A stretch of 64,000 bases of DNA from Bacteroidia bacterium (GTDB taxonomy: Bacteria; Bacteroidota; Bacteroidia; J057; JADKCL01): NCBI GenBank assembly GCA_020635905.1, contig JACJYV010000005.1, positions 124,001 to 188,000 on the forward strand, read 5' to 3'. The notes beneath the pieces are model-generated. The model worked only from the letters and a program-made list of their open reading frames with translations. It was not told the origin of the DNA and made no database searches. Below are positions 1 to 9,920 of this stretch, piece after piece; within the stretch, counting starts at the first letter, position 1; the number at the start of each line of letters is the position of its first letter. Position numbers and translations under genes: made by a program.

Positions 1-669
1 GATTCCATCGCGGTAATGTACGGCCTGTATGAGCATTATGGCATTGACAAAGCCAATCCCAAGGCCGACGAATGGTTTTACCATGCCTATTCCACCAAAA
101 ATCTGATCAGTTTCAGCGACCGTTCGACCGTGCAAATCACCACTTTTGATGTGGACCCACAGTATGCCGCTGACATTGCAAATACTTACCTCCAGTTTGC
201 GATTGACTTTTTTGAGAATATTGCCCAACGTAAATCGGGTCTGGCTGCTGCTGAGGACGAAATGAACCAGCTCAGCGCCAGACGTGAAAAACTGGTGGAT
301 TCGCTGGCCAACATGCGTACCCAATACAAACTCTACCACATCGACCATGTGGGTGAGGGGGTGGATCAGATCTTGTCGCAGGCTATTCGCAACAGTCCTG
401 AATTCAACAAAAACTACGACCGCATGCTTTCCTGCGAACTTCAGCTCAACTGGCTGGAGGAAAGGTCGAGCGATCTGGAAAGGGAATATGTGGGCCGCAA
501 GCAAAATATGGAGCAATATCCTTTGCTCATTCAGATCACCCAACGGGCCAAGCCAAGTACCTTCAAAGCACGTCCCAAGCGCAGCATCATTGTGGCGGCT
601 GCCATGGCAGGAACCCTGGCTTTCGCCATCTTCATGGTCCTTCTGCTCGACCGCAAAAAAGCCGTCTGA
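1..669 (+). CDS. Wzz-like chain-length / tyrosine-kinase-type polysaccharide export protein (5' truncated by window)
   Basis: The reading frame is open from base 1, so the N-terminus lies outside the window. The visible part has a long periplasm-type helical region (roughly residues 70-160, rich in charged and Leu heptads, likely coiled coil) and a single C-terminal membrane segment near the end (SIIVAAAMAGTLAFAIFMVL) followed by a short basic tail. That arrangement fits the C-terminal half of Wzz/polysaccharide co-polymerase proteins, which sit in the inner membrane and control O-antigen or exopolysaccharide chain length. The characteristic N-terminal Wzz domain and first membrane helix cannot be checked here. 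The assignment to the superfamily is likely; the specific polymer is unknown. Confidence 0.7.
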   Translation, partial: DSIAVMYGLYEHYGIDKANPKADEWFYHAYSTKNLISFSDRSTVQITTFDVDPQYAADIANTYLQFAIDFFENIAQRKSGLAAAEDEMNQLSARREKLVDSLANMRTQYKLYHIDHVGEGVDQILSQAIRNSPEFNKNYDRMLSCELQLNWLEERSSDLEREYVGRKQNMEQYPLLIQITQRAKPSTFKARPKRSIIVAAAMAGTLAFAIFMVLLLDRKKAV

Positions 670-869
670 TCTGATCAGAACTTAAAAGAGTCGGCCTGGG
701 CGCAAAAAAAGGTAATTCCCGCACCCAAGTTGGGAAAGACCCCCTCCCTTTGTATATTTAAGGTTCAGGAGTTTTTCATGGAAAAATATCCCCAGAAGGT
801 TGTTTTTTCGGTCAAATTCAATTTCGCAAACTGATTAGCAGACCCTATCATGCGAATCAAAGGTTGTTT

Positions 870-3800
870 ATGAAATTCCCTGGCAAAACTCTGCTCGTTG
901 CTTTTGCCGTCCTGATTTACGGCCTGAACCTCCTGCAGGCCCAGGATCATCAGCATCTGCCGTCTGAACCTCAGATTGCAGAGGTAACCTGTTTTGCCGA
1001 AAATAAAGGCCAGTGGCCCGATCAGGTCCATTTTGCAGCCGAACTCCGCGCCGGGATTCTCTTCCTGGAAGACAACCGTTTCACCTATAATTTCTACGAT
1101 TCTGAAAACCTCCACGACCGCTATTTTCATGGCGACCGCAGCCATCTTTCAGATGAGATGGTGAAGCACCATGCCTTTCGGGTAAATTTTCCGCAGTCAA
1201 ATTTTCGTCCCAATATATTTTCTGAAGGCAAAAGAGCTGAATACCGCAATTATTTCCGGGGAAATGATCCTGCCAAATGGGCGGGCGAAGTTGGTCTGTA
1301 TGACCGGGTGAGTTACGAGGGTCTCTGGGACGGAGTGGATATGATTCTTTACGGCAAGGATAATGGCCTGAAATATGATTTCATCGTCCAGACAGAGAGC
1401 GATTTGCAGCAAATCGCCATGGATTATGAAGGGGTGAACGACATTCGCCTGGAGGAAGGCAGATTGAAAATCAAAACCACGGTCAATGAAATCGTGGAAA
1501 TGCAGCCCTATTCCTACCAGATCATCAACGGGGAAAAGGTTGAAATTCCAACGGAATTTGTCCTGCGCAAAAACAGGGTCAGTTTCAGGTTGAATGGTAA
1601 AACGAATCCTGAATATCCCCTGATCATAGATCCCACTCTTATTTTTTCGACCTACTCAGGCTCTACTTCAGACAACTGGGGCTTTACGGCCACTTACGAT
1701 GATTTGGGTAATTTGTACGCCAGTGGCAACGTTTTTGGCACGGGATATCCCACGGTGACTGGCTCTTATGATCTGAGTTTCAACGGGGGAAGTATTGACA
1801 TTTCCATCACCAAATTCAATCCCACAGGAACGGCCCGCATCTTTTCCACCTATCTGGGAGGCAGCAACAGCGAACAGCCTCACTCTTTGGTGGTGAATGC
1901 AAACCATGAATTATATCTGCTGGGTACATCAGCTTCCACCAATTTTCCGGCCGTTAACGGCTTTGATGTAACCCATAACGGCGGTTGGGATATTGTGGTT
2001 TGCCACTTCAACAGTGCGGGTTCTCAGTTGTTGAACAGTACTTTCATGGGTGGCAGCGGCACGGACGGAATCAATATCAGCATTTCATCTGTGGCAACCA
2101 GTCTGGTCAGGAATTACGGCGATTCCCAGCGGGGCGAGGTTATTCTGGACCAGGTTGGCAATGTATATGTGGCCTCCTGCTCCCAATCCACAGGTTTTCC
2201 TACCACCCCCGGGTGTCTTCAGCCAGGATTGGCCGGGTCACAGGACGGCGTGGTAATCAAATTTCCTCCCACCCTCGACACCCTGATCTGGAGTACCTAT
2301 CTGGGCGGGATCAATGACGATGCCTGCTATGGATTGAAAGTGGACGTCTATGATAACGTGGTGACCACAGGCGGTACGGCATCAGCCAATTTTCCTACCA
2401 CTCCTGGCAGTTACAAACCCGCCCCAGGAGGCAGCATTGATGGTTTTATTGCAAAAATCAGCTCCAATGGAACTGCAATGCTGGCTTCAACCTTCCTGGG
2501 GACCTCCTCCGTGGACCAGAGTTACTTTGTTGAACTCGACAAAGACAATGATGTGTATGTGGTGGGTCAAACTCAAGGGGCCTATCCCGTGACGGCCGGG
2601 GTTTACAGCAACCCGGGTTCGGCCCAGTTTATCTCAAAATTAAGCTCCAACCTCAGCACGCTGATCTATTCCACCCGCTTTGGGTCCACCAATGGGGCCA
2701 TCAACATTTCACCCACGGCATTTCTGGTGGATGTGTGCGAATACGTTTATGTTTCAGGCTGGGGCGGCAATCCAAACTTTTTTGGCAATACCAACGGAAT
2801 GCCCATTACACCAGCCACTGCCTTCAAGACTACTACAGATGGTCAGGACCTGTATTTTGCCGTGTTTGAGAAGGATTTGGTGAGCCTGGATTTTGCCACT
2901 TATTATGGCGGAAACGGCAGCCGCGAACACGTGGATGGCGGCACCAGCCGCTTTGACCGCAAGGCCGTGATTTATCAGGCAGTTTGTGCAGGTTGCGGGG
3001 CAAACAGCCTCTTTCCCACTACGCCAGGCGTAGTTTCCCCCAATAACATGTCAAACAACTGCAACGAGGGGGCCATGAAGATCGAATTTCCCTTGCCTGG
3101 CATTCTCGCAGATTTTACCCCCAATCCGTCCTCACCTGGCTGCCAGCCTCACACGGTCAGTTTCACGAATAATTCGATCGGAGGTACAGGTTACACCTGG
3201 ATTTTCGGGGATGGAACCAGTTCCACCCAGTTCAGCCCCACCCATACCTTTCAGAATCCAGGCACTTATAATGTGCTGCTGGTTGCTTACGACCCCAACA
3301 GTTGCAATGTGTGGGATACGGCCACCAAAGTTATTACTGTGCTGCCCAAGCCCACCATTACCCTGACCGCGGATTCTGTTACCTGCACCAATGTGCCCAT
3401 TCAGATTCACGCCACTGGTGGTGTCTCCTATGCCTGGAATCCGCACCCATCCTTTGTTTCATCAACGAACGTACAGAATCCCGTGGTAAATCCCACCGGA
3501 CCTACCACCTATACCGTGACGGGTACGGGTGCGAACGGTTGTACAGCCACAGCTTCCATTACCATCCAGACCTTTCCCGCTCCGCCCAACGTAGTGATCA
3601 ATCCCGCCCAAACCACCATCTGCAAGGGCGACAGCGTACAGTTGCAGGGCAGCGGAAATGGCACCTATTCCTGGACCAACGCCTCAACCCTGAGCAGCAG
3701 CACCATTGCCAATCCCTATGCCTTTCCCACCGTTTCGACCCAATACATTCTAACTGTGACAGACGGCAATAACTGCAAAGGCAAAGACACAGCGCAGGTC

Positions 3801-5225
3801 AATGTCTCCCAGGTTCAGGCCAATGCAGGACCTGACAAAACCATTTGCCTGGGCGATACGACTTCTATTTCAGGGAGTGGGGCTTCTCAGGTAAATTGGT
3901 CTCCAAATAATAATCTTTCCAGCACCAATACTGCGACCACCCAGGCCTGGCCGGGAACCTCCTCCACCTATTATCTGCTGGTGACGGATGTTTTCGGCTG
4001 TACCAGCCTCGACTCCATGAGGGTGACGGTCAATCCTTTGCCCGTGGTCACCGCCAATCCAGATACCACGATTTGTCTGCGCGAATCCGTAACCCTTCAG
4101 GGAAGCGGCGGCTCAACATACCTCTGGAGCCCGGGCGCCACCCTTAATAGTGCCACCAATCAAAATCCCGTGGCTACGCCTTTCCAAACCACCACCTACA
4201 CTCTGACCGCCACGGACCAGAACGGGTGCCGCAATACAGATCAGCTAACGGTCACGGTGTTGCCTCTCCCACCTGCGGATGCAGGCGCGGATCAGGTCAT
4301 TTGCGAGGACTCCTCGATCCAGCTTTCTGCCTCGGGCGGGGTGGCCTATTCCTGGACCCCTTCGGCCTCCCTCACCAATGCCAGCATTCCCAATCCTGTG
4401 GCCACTCCACCTGTGAGCACCAATTTCATCGTGACCGTGACGGGCGCCAACGGCTGCAAGGAAGTGGACACGGTTTATATTTCTGTCACGCCAACCCCCG
4501 TGGTAAACGTGAATCCCGACCGGGATATCTGCAAAGGGGAAGTCATGCGCCTGCTGGCTTCTGGCCCCACTTCGCTGATCTGGTCCACAGGCGAAACCAC
4601 CCCCATCATTTATGTAAATCCCGATACCACCACCACCTACTCCGTTTCGGGCATGGCCAATGGCTGTCTGACCAAGGCCAACACGGTGACCATCACGGTA
4701 CACGATACCTTCCCCCAGGCCAATTTCCTGGCCGACCCAGACACGGGCTGGATGCCATTGGAGGTGCAATTTGCCAATCAATCTCAGGGTCATGTGAGCA
4801 GTTACTGGCTGTTTGGAGACAGGAGTTATTCTGCCCTGGAGAATCCGGTCCACATTTTTGGGGACACGGGCCGTTTTGTGACCAAACTGGTGGTAACCAA
4901 CGAGTTTGGCTGCACAGACACTGCCCGCAAGGTGATCATCGTGAAGGGTGATTTCAGCATTTTTGTGCCCAATGCCTTTACGCCCAACGGAGACAATACC
5001 AACGATTATTTTTCCATCCAATCCATTGGCATCAAGACCTTTATCATTCTGATTTTTGACCGCTGGGGACAATTATTATATGAATCCAACGACAAAAACT
5101 TCCAGTGGAATGGCAAATTCAAGGACAATGACTGCCAGGAGGAAGTCTATACCTGGGCCATTCAGGCCACCAGCTACCTGGGCCACAAGGTGAAGCAGGC
5201 AGGCACCGTGACTTTGCTCAGGTAA
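870..5225 (+). CDS. Giant secreted protein: DUF7948, SBBP repeats, PKD and Ig-like repeats, type IX sorting domain (type B)
   Basis: About 1451 residues. I start at ATG 870 (MKFPGKTLLVAFAVLIYG...), which gives a clean signal peptide ending near LQAQ; the frame extends two codons upstream to a TTG. After the signal comes a DUF7948-like domain (NKGQWPDQVHF...), then beta-propeller-like SBBP repeats with recurring 'STYLGG' and 'FPTTPG' motifs, a PKD domain (YTWIFGDGTSS), about five Ig-like repeats each containing 'TICxGxxxxLxxSG', a second PKD, and a C-terminal gliding-motility-type domain (FVPNAFTPNGDNTNDYF...FDRWGQ). The last is the type B sorting signal for the type IX secretion system. Likely a cell-surface or released adhesin or matrix protein. 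The cargo function is not predictable. Confidence 0.92.
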   Translation: MKFPGKTLLVAFAVLIYGLNLLQAQDHQHLPSEPQIAEVTCFAENKGQWPDQVHFAAELRAGILFLEDNRFTYNFYDSENLHDRYFHGDRSHLSDEMVKHHAFRVNFPQSNFRPNIFSEGKRAEYRNYFRGNDPAKWAGEVGLYDRVSYEGLWDGVDMILYGKDNGLKYDFIVQTESDLQQIAMDYEGVNDIRLEEGRLKIKTTVNEIVEMQPYSYQIINGEKVEIPTEFVLRKNRVSFRLNGKTNPEYPLIIDPTLIFSTYSGSTSDNWGFTATYDDLGNLYASGNVFGTGYPTVTGSYDLSFNGGSIDISITKFNPTGTARIFSTYLGGSNSEQPHSLVVNANHELYLLGTSASTNFPAVNGFDVTHNGGWDIVVCHFNSAGSQLLNSTFMGGSGTDGINISISSVATSLVRNYGDSQRGEVILDQVGNVYVASCSQSTGFPTTPGCLQPGLAGSQDGVVIKFPPTLDTLIWSTYLGGINDDACYGLKVDVYDNVVTTGGTASANFPTTPGSYKPAPGGSIDGFIAKISSNGTAMLASTFLGTSSVDQSYFVELDKDNDVYVVGQTQGAYPVTAGVYSNPGSAQFISKLSSNLSTLIYSTRFGSTNGAINISPTAFLVDVCEYVYVSGWGGNPNFFGNTNGMPITPATAFKTTTDGQDLYFAVFEKDLVSLDFATYYGGNGSREHVDGGTSRFDRKAVIYQAVCAGCGANSLFPTTPGVVSPNNMSNNCNEGAMKIEFPLPGILADFTPNPSSPGCQPHTVSFTNNSIGGTGYTWIFGDGTSSTQFSPTHTFQNPGTYNVLLVAYDPNSCNVWDTATKVITVLPKPTITLTADSVTCTNVPIQIHATGGVSYAWNPHPSFVSSTNVQNPVVNPTGPTTYTVTGTGANGCTATASITIQTFPAPPNVVINPAQTTICKGDSVQLQGSGNGTYSWTNASTLSSSTIANPYAFPTVSTQYILTVTDGNNCKGKDTAQVNVSQVQANAGPDKTICLGDTTSISGSGASQVNWSPNNNLSSTNTATTQAWPGTSSTYYLLVTDVFGCTSLDSMRVTVNPLPVVTANPDTTICLRESVTLQGSGGSTYLWSPGATLNSATNQNPVATPFQTTTYTLTATDQNGCRNTDQLTVTVLPLPPADAGADQVICEDSSIQLSASGGVAYSWTPSASLTNASIPNPVATPPVSTNFIVTVTGANGCKEVDTVYISVTPTPVVNVNPDRDICKGEVMRLLASGPTSLIWSTGETTPIIYVNPDTTTTYSVSGMANGCLTKANTVTITVHDTFPQANFLADPDTGWMPLEVQFANQSQGHVSSYWLFGDRSYSALENPVHIFGDTGRFVTKLVVTNEFGCTDTARKVIIVKGDFSIFVPNAFTPNGDNTNDYFSIQSIGIKTFIILIFDRWGQLLYESNDKNFQWNGKFKDNDCQEEVYTWAIQATSYLGHKVKQAGTVTLLR

Positions 5226-5238
5226 AACAATCTAACTG

Positions 5239-5357
5239 GATTTCAAAAAACAATGAAGATCAAGGCGGACGCAGGTGAAGAAAGCGGTGAGTTAATTGTT
5301 AGTTGCTCATTGTCAATTGATTATTGAACCAAGTCCAACGCAGAGATTCGAAGTTTG
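5239..5357 (+). repeat. Interspersed element copy A1 (divergent)
   Basis: Shares with copy A2 the left part (tttcaaaaaacaatgaagat, then caaggcggacgcaggtgaag) and the right part (aagtccaacgcagagattcg). The middle is replaced by an AT-rich stretch (gttaattgttagttgctcat) resembling the spacers of the 58.6-59.3 kb array. It lies 142 bp upstream of A2 measured on the shared 'cggac' landmark. It begins 13 bp after the stop of the giant secreted gene. Confidence 0.85.
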
Positions 5358-5377
5358 TTAATTGCGAATTGAATCCG

Positions 5378-5499
5378 GGGGATTTCAAAAAACAATGAAG
5401 ATCAAGGCGGACGCAGGTGAAGAAAGCGGAGTTTACTTTGGTAAATGAGCATTTCTGAGCCAAGTCCAACGCAGAGATTCGAAGTTTTTTGAGATCCCC
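5378..5499 (+). repeat. Interspersed element copy A2 with terminal inverted repeats
   Basis: A 122 bp element bounded by ggggatttcaaaaaa (5378-5392) and ttttttgagatcccc (5485-5499), complementary except for one T/G. The core (gatcaaggcggacg..., tttactttggtaaatgagca, aagtccaacgcagagattcg) is the same as in the copies at 36.1 and 58.6-59.3 kb. It sits exactly between two convergent genes, and its right end touches the corA stop codon, so it may also act as a bidirectional terminator (inference). Confidence 0.9.
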
Positions 5500-6572
5500 T
5501 AAATCCAACGTTTCTTGCGAAACCAGATTAGTTGAAGTACCACCATGACGGCCATGGCCACAATTACCCCCGGGTAAGTCCATTGGGAATGAACTTCGGG
5601 CATAAAATCGAGATTCATGCCGTAAAAACCTGTGATAAAAGTAAGGGGAATAAAGATGGTGGAGATCACAGTCAATACTTTGATCACTTCGTTCATTTTG
5701 ATGCTGGTGGTGGAAAGATAAAGATCCACCATGGATGAAGTGGTGTCGCGGTAGGTTTCCACGGTCTCAATCACCCGCATGACGTGGTCGGTAAAGTCGC
5801 GCAGGTAAACGGCTATATCCTGGCTGATGAGGCTGTTTTGCAGGCGGGTGAAGGTGGAAACCGTTTCCCGCAGGGGTGAGACAGATTCCCTGAGAAAAAT
5901 CAATTCCCTTTTGATGCTGAAAATCTCCTGCAGGGTATCATTGCCTGGATTTCTGATCATTTCCGCTTCCATTTCGTCGATTTTTTGCCCCATTACCTCC
6001 AGGATCCTGAAATAATGGTCCACCACACTGTCGAGCAGCAGATAAGCCAGGTAATCGGCCCCCATTTTCACCTCCCTGCCCTTGCGCTCGCGGATGCGGG
6101 CCCTGATTTTATCAAAGACATCCCCCGTTTTTTCCTGAAAGGAGATCACAAAATTTTTGCCCAGAATGATACTCACCTGTTCGCGGGTCAGTTCATCCTC
6201 CTTGCCCCCTTTTTCAAAATCCAACATCCTGATTACGAAGTAAATATATTCGCCATAATCTTCTGCTTTGGGCCGTTGGCGGGTATTGAGAATGTCTTCC
6301 ATGACCAGTTGGTGGAGGCCAAAATGATTACCAATGGCTTCCACGATCTCAGGCTGATGCACCCCATCCACGTTGATCCAGGTCACCTGACCCTCCAGGG
6401 GATAATTTGCGATCTGGGACAGGGTTCTCAATTCCACCACAGAACTTTCCTCCCCGTTATAGGTAATGGCTGTTATTTTGACTTTATCTGAATTGGGAGT
6501 GCCTGTATAAAGGAGGGTTCCCGGGGCCAGGCCCTCTTTGGAGACATTGCTGATGACTTCTTTGTTTTCCAT
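5499..6572 (-). CDS. corA: CorA-family magnesium/cobalt channel
   Basis: 357 residues, the usual CorA length. The long N-terminal cytosolic domain has the acidic, helix-rich character of the funnel (DGVHQPEIVEAIGNHFGLH, EDILNTRQRPK are typical). The C-terminus carries two membrane helices; the first ends in the signature GMN loop (GFYGMNLDFMPE), and the protein closes with the basic KKRW tail seen in the family. It forms a homopentameric inner-membrane channel for Mg2+ and sometimes Co2+ or Ni2+. It starts at ATG 6572 and faces the glycosyltransferase gene divergently. Its stop abuts repeat copy A2. No operon partner is visible. Ion preference cannot be read from sequence alone. Confidence 0.95.
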   Translation of the reverse strand: MENKEVISNVSKEGLAPGTLLYTGTPNSDKVKITAITYNGEESSVVELRTLSQIANYPLEGQVTWINVDGVHQPEIVEAIGNHFGLHQLVMEDILNTRQRPKAEDYGEYIYFVIRMLDFEKGGKEDELTREQVSIILGKNFVISFQEKTGDVFDKIRARIRERKGREVKMGADYLAYLLLDSVVDHYFRILEVMGQKIDEMEAEMIRNPGNDTLQEIFSIKRELIFLRESVSPLRETVSTFTRLQNSLISQDIAVYLRDFTDHVMRVIETVETYRDTTSSMVDLYLSTTSIKMNEVIKVLTVISTIFIPLTFITGFYGMNLDFMPEVHSQWTYPGVIVAMAVMVVLQLIWFRKKRWI

Positions 6573-6685
6573 GGGCTGAGCGTTTGGGAGGTGAAACGGG
6601 ATGAATTTCGCAAGATTTGTCCATTAAAAAAACCCATGGAATCTGAGCCCGTTTTGCAAATCCTTTCCTATTTCCCTGTTTTTGT

Positions 6686-6693
6686 TAACTTTG
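6686..6693 (+). promoter_or_regulatory. Bacteroidota -7 box (TAACTTTG)
   Basis: TAACTTTG matches the TAnnTTTG -7 consensus of Bacteroidota sigma factor promoters. It lies 17 bp upstream of ATG 6711, so it supports that start over the longer in-frame extension to 6591. I see no clear TTTG at the expected -33 spacing. Confidence 0.55.
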
Positions 6694-6710
6694 CCGGTCA
6701 AATACATTGC

Positions 6711-7436
6711 ATGGCTACCCCCAAACTCTCAATTATCGTCCCGGTCTATAACGAAGAAAGGACCATTGTGAACATCCTGGACCGCATCCGGGAGGTGGAA
6801 CTGATTGGCGGGGTGACCAGGCAGGTGATTTTGGTCAACGACTGCTCGAAGGACCGTTCAGATGAAATTATCCGTCAGTACATTACCCTCAACCCTGATT
6901 ACGACATTCAGTATTACCAGCATGAGGTGAATCAGGGGAAAGGTGCGGCTTTGCATACGGGAATTAAGAAGGCAGAAGGCGACTATGTGGTGGTGCAGGA
7001 TGCCGACCTGGAATACGATCCTGAGGAGTGGAATCTTTTGCTGAAACCCATCCTGAATGGCTTCGCAGATGTGGTGTACGGCTCGCGCTTCATGGGCGGA
7101 AATCCGCATCGCATCCTGTTTTTCTGGCATTCCATTGGCAATAAATTCCTCACCTTCCTCTCCAACATGTTCACCAACCTGAACCTGACGGACATGGAAA
7201 CTTGTTATAAAATGTTTCGCCGTGACATCATCCAGGGCCTGAATCTCAAGGAAAAGCGCTTTGGATTTGAGCCTGAAGTGACCGCCAAAACTTCCCGCAT
7301 TCCCGGGATCAGAATTTATGAGGTGGGAATTTCTTATTACGGCCGTACCTATGCTGAAGGCAAGAAGATTAACTGGAAAGATGGTTTCAGGGCCATTTAC
7401 TGTATTGTGAAGTATAATATTTTTTCACGGAAATAA
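6711..7436 (+). CDS. Family 2 glycosyltransferase (dolichol-phosphate mannose synthase-like)
   Basis: 241 residues from ATG 6711 (MATPKLSIIVPVYNEERT). The frame runs upstream to 6591, but a -7 box lies inside that extension. It has the GT-A fold signatures of family 2: the IIVPVYNEE nucleotide-binding start, VNDCSKDRSDEI, GKGAALHTGIKKA, and the metal-binding VVVQDADLEYDPEE. The tail (GRTYAEGKKINWKDGFRAI) is typical of the DPM1-like branch that transfers sugars to polyprenyl phosphate. No membrane helices follow, so it is probably a soluble or peripheral enzyme in cell-envelope glycan synthesis. The donor and acceptor are not determinable. Confidence 0.9.
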   Translation: MATPKLSIIVPVYNEERTIVNILDRIREVELIGGVTRQVILVNDCSKDRSDEIIRQYITLNPDYDIQYYQHEVNQGKGAALHTGIKKAEGDYVVVQDADLEYDPEEWNLLLKPILNGFADVVYGSRFMGGNPHRILFFWHSIGNKFLTFLSNMFTNLNLTDMETCYKMFRRDIIQGLNLKEKRFGFEPEVTAKTSRIPGIRIYEVGISYYGRTYAEGKKINWKDGFRAIYCIVKYNIFSRK

Positions 7437-7468
7437 TTCTTTTGCCCTTTTTCAGCGAATTTCTGGCT

Positions 7469-9760
7469 TCATTCTGAAGCGAAATTATTCTCGCCCGCCT
7501 CAATCCAATCGCGGATAGCCTCAAATTTTTCCAGATTTTCCGGGCTTTCCAGGGAATTCTCAATGTGCTCCTTTTCCTTTTCCGTGAGGTGCCAACTGAG
7601 CGCTGCCCGGGCCTGGCTGGGATCGCGGTGAATGTATTCAATGGCAATCATCTCAATATTACCTTCGTACCAGTCCTCCATGTAAGAGAAATTTTCGTAG
7701 GTAGCCACATCTTTGCTGGCCGAAAATGATTGATAAGCCGCTCCAACCGGGTCCAGCACCTTGCCCAACAGGCTTTTCTGGGTAAATTCCTGATCCACCA
7801 GCGAGCGTTCAGAATCCCGGATCTGCACCAGCAGCACCCCGTCTGTATTTTCCCGAAACCAGTCTTTGAACACGCGCAGGAATTTCACTGCGATATTCAC
7901 CCCATAATTGTCCACCACTCCCGCGTCAATCACTTCCAGGGGTGGATTGCTGGGCAATTCAATGTAGGGCGTAATGAGTGGAAAAGATGCATTCATGCGC
8001 ATAGCAGTCACAAAAAGGAGGCTGTCAGCGTCCTGCTTGCGGAAAAATCGCCTGAAATCAATACCCGAAATTCCCGCTCCTGCACTCACAATTTCCTTTT
8101 CAGGCCGGGACAGGTAGCTGACGGGAGTGGATGAAACCAGTAGTTTGCGCCCGTCATTGACAATCAGGGGCGAAAATACCATCATGGGAACGACTGCATT
8201 ATACTCCAGATCCACATAATCGCCCAATCTTTTATTTTTCAGGATACCCAGGTTGTGGATGAGTTGGTCGTCGAAAGAAAAGCCCCGGTCACTCGGGTAT
8301 TTGAGGGTGCCCACCTTTTCTTTCATACCCGGGAGAAAGATGCCAGTCACAATTTTGAAGGAAATACGGTTCAGCAGGTCGCGGGAAGCTTTATTTGCCC
8401 AGGAAAGGCTGTTGATGTGGGTTTGCTGATTGAGCCTGCGCTGCAGGGCCAGTTCACGGTAGATGCCCGCACCCACCATGCCGCCAGAGGCCCCTGTAAT
8501 CAGACGGGTGCGGTCCCAGAGCCGCCCCTGGGTCAGGCTGTCCATGATTTGCAGACTGCGCATGGAAAAGTAGGTGGCCCGCAATCCTCCCCCTGAAGTC
8601 ATGATGATCACAGCGCGGGGTTTGCGGTTTTGGCCGTGAATAATCTGGTAATTGGATTTCCAGTGATCCAAAATGGCTTCCGTCTCGGCAAAGTCCATCT
8701 CCCAATATTTGTCCGAACTCAGTTCGAGCAGATTTTCAGCCGTGTATTGAGCGGGTTCTGCCTCATAATTCATGCCGTAGGCAGGGTGAATTCCGTCCAG
8801 AATACCCATTCGGTCGAGCACAAAAAATGCAGAACCTGCAATGAGGATGGTGAGCAAACCAATTTTTCTGAACCAAAAGGTAAAGGCCGCAGTAAGCATC
8901 AATACCATGGAACAAATCAGCAGAATGCTCAGCCCAGAAGGAATCTGGAAATAGGGATTCTTTTCCACCAACCCCAAACCCACGATGATGGCCAGCAGCA
9001 GGGATTCCAGAAAAAGGGCATTCCCATGGTTCTGATTCAGGATTTTGACCATGCTCCTGAACTGAACGGGAATGGTTTTATCCACGGGCTCAAATCTGAG
9101 GCGATGGTTGAGGAAATAATCGACCCTGTAACGAAGATTAAGGCTTTCACGGGCTTTATGCAAAATGACTTTGGGCCTGCGAAACTCATGGACCATGGCC
9201 TTGTCAAAGAGTTTTTCAATGTCTTTGTTGGTGTAATTCAGGTAAATAGCCACCAGCAACAGAATGCTGATCAGTCCTGAAATACAGCCCAGCATCAACC
9301 AGATGATGGCGTTGGAATATCCTCCATTGGAATAAAGGGCAAACTGCCAAACTTTAAACAGGTAAATCGCAGTAAAAGTGAGCGGAATAAGCGAATTATT
9401 GACCACAAAGATGAAAAAGGGCATCTTTTTCAGGGCCAGAAAGGAAAACCTGTAACTATCCAGGATGTAGGTGGCGATGTGGTAGGAAACGATAAAGGTG
9501 CCAATTCCTAACCCGATCAGATACATGCTCCAGAAACTCACCCTCCCAAGATATTCAGGCTCCAGAAACAGATAGGGAATGCCGAAGGTGGTGCCGAAAT
9601 TATTGGTAATGGTCAGAAATAAAAAGAACCAGAAGATGAGGATGGATTTATGGTTTCGCATCTGCATCATCACCAACTGAATGGGCAGTGAGTAAAATAC
9701 TCCCTGAATTTTTGCCTTAAGTTTCAAGTCCGGGTAAAGTTGGTTAAGGAATTGAATCAA
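7469..9760 (-). CDS. Multi-pass membrane protein with C-terminal patatin-like phospholipase domain
   Basis: 763 residues. The N-terminal half (to about residue 330) contains at least seven hydrophobic segments interrupted by a cytoplasmic loop. The C-terminal half is a patatin-like lipase: oxyanion-hole glycines (TSGGGLRA, about residue 385), the nucleophile elbow GASGG (about 423), and the catalytic aspartate in DAGVVDNYG (about 613). Ser/Asp dyad chemistry implies hydrolysis of phospholipid or lysophospholipid acyl esters at the membrane face. A patatin fused to a large polytopic membrane domain is less common than soluble or BamA-fused patatins. Monocistronic, convergent with the upstream glycosyltransferase. 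Catalytic residues are all present, so it is probably active. Confidence 0.88.
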   Translation of the reverse strand: MIQFLNQLYPDLKLKAKIQGVFYSLPIQLVMMQMRNHKSILIFWFFLFLTITNNFGTTFGIPYLFLEPEYLGRVSFWSMYLIGLGIGTFIVSYHIATYILDSYRFSFLALKKMPFFIFVVNNSLIPLTFTAIYLFKVWQFALYSNGGYSNAIIWLMLGCISGLISILLLVAIYLNYTNKDIEKLFDKAMVHEFRRPKVILHKARESLNLRYRVDYFLNHRLRFEPVDKTIPVQFRSMVKILNQNHGNALFLESLLLAIIVGLGLVEKNPYFQIPSGLSILLICSMVLMLTAAFTFWFRKIGLLTILIAGSAFFVLDRMGILDGIHPAYGMNYEAEPAQYTAENLLELSSDKYWEMDFAETEAILDHWKSNYQIIHGQNRKPRAVIIMTSGGGLRATYFSMRSLQIMDSLTQGRLWDRTRLITGASGGMVGAGIYRELALQRRLNQQTHINSLSWANKASRDLLNRISFKIVTGIFLPGMKEKVGTLKYPSDRGFSFDDQLIHNLGILKNKRLGDYVDLEYNAVVPMMVFSPLIVNDGRKLLVSSTPVSYLSRPEKEIVSAGAGISGIDFRRFFRKQDADSLLFVTAMRMNASFPLITPYIELPSNPPLEVIDAGVVDNYGVNIAVKFLRVFKDWFRENTDGVLLVQIRDSERSLVDQEFTQKSLLGKVLDPVGAAYQSFSASKDVATYENFSYMEDWYEGNIEMIAIEYIHRDPSQARAALSWHLTEKEKEHIENSLESPENLEKFEAIRDWIEAGENNFASE

Positions 9761-9920
9761 TCAACGTCCTTAAAATAACGAAAAACCGGGTACTTTCTGC
9801 GCAATTTTTCAGGCAGATTTTCGACAATGAACGGGGAAATATTGCATGGGAATAATTTCGTGTAACAACTCCAAAAAAATAAAGTGGGTCTGAACTTTAC
9901 ATCATTGGTGGTTCCTGTTT

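Noticed and set aside
4245..5072. 275-residue antisense ORF in the giant secreted gene
   Set aside because: Low-complexity shadow of the Ig-like repeats with His/Gly-rich composition and no family signature.
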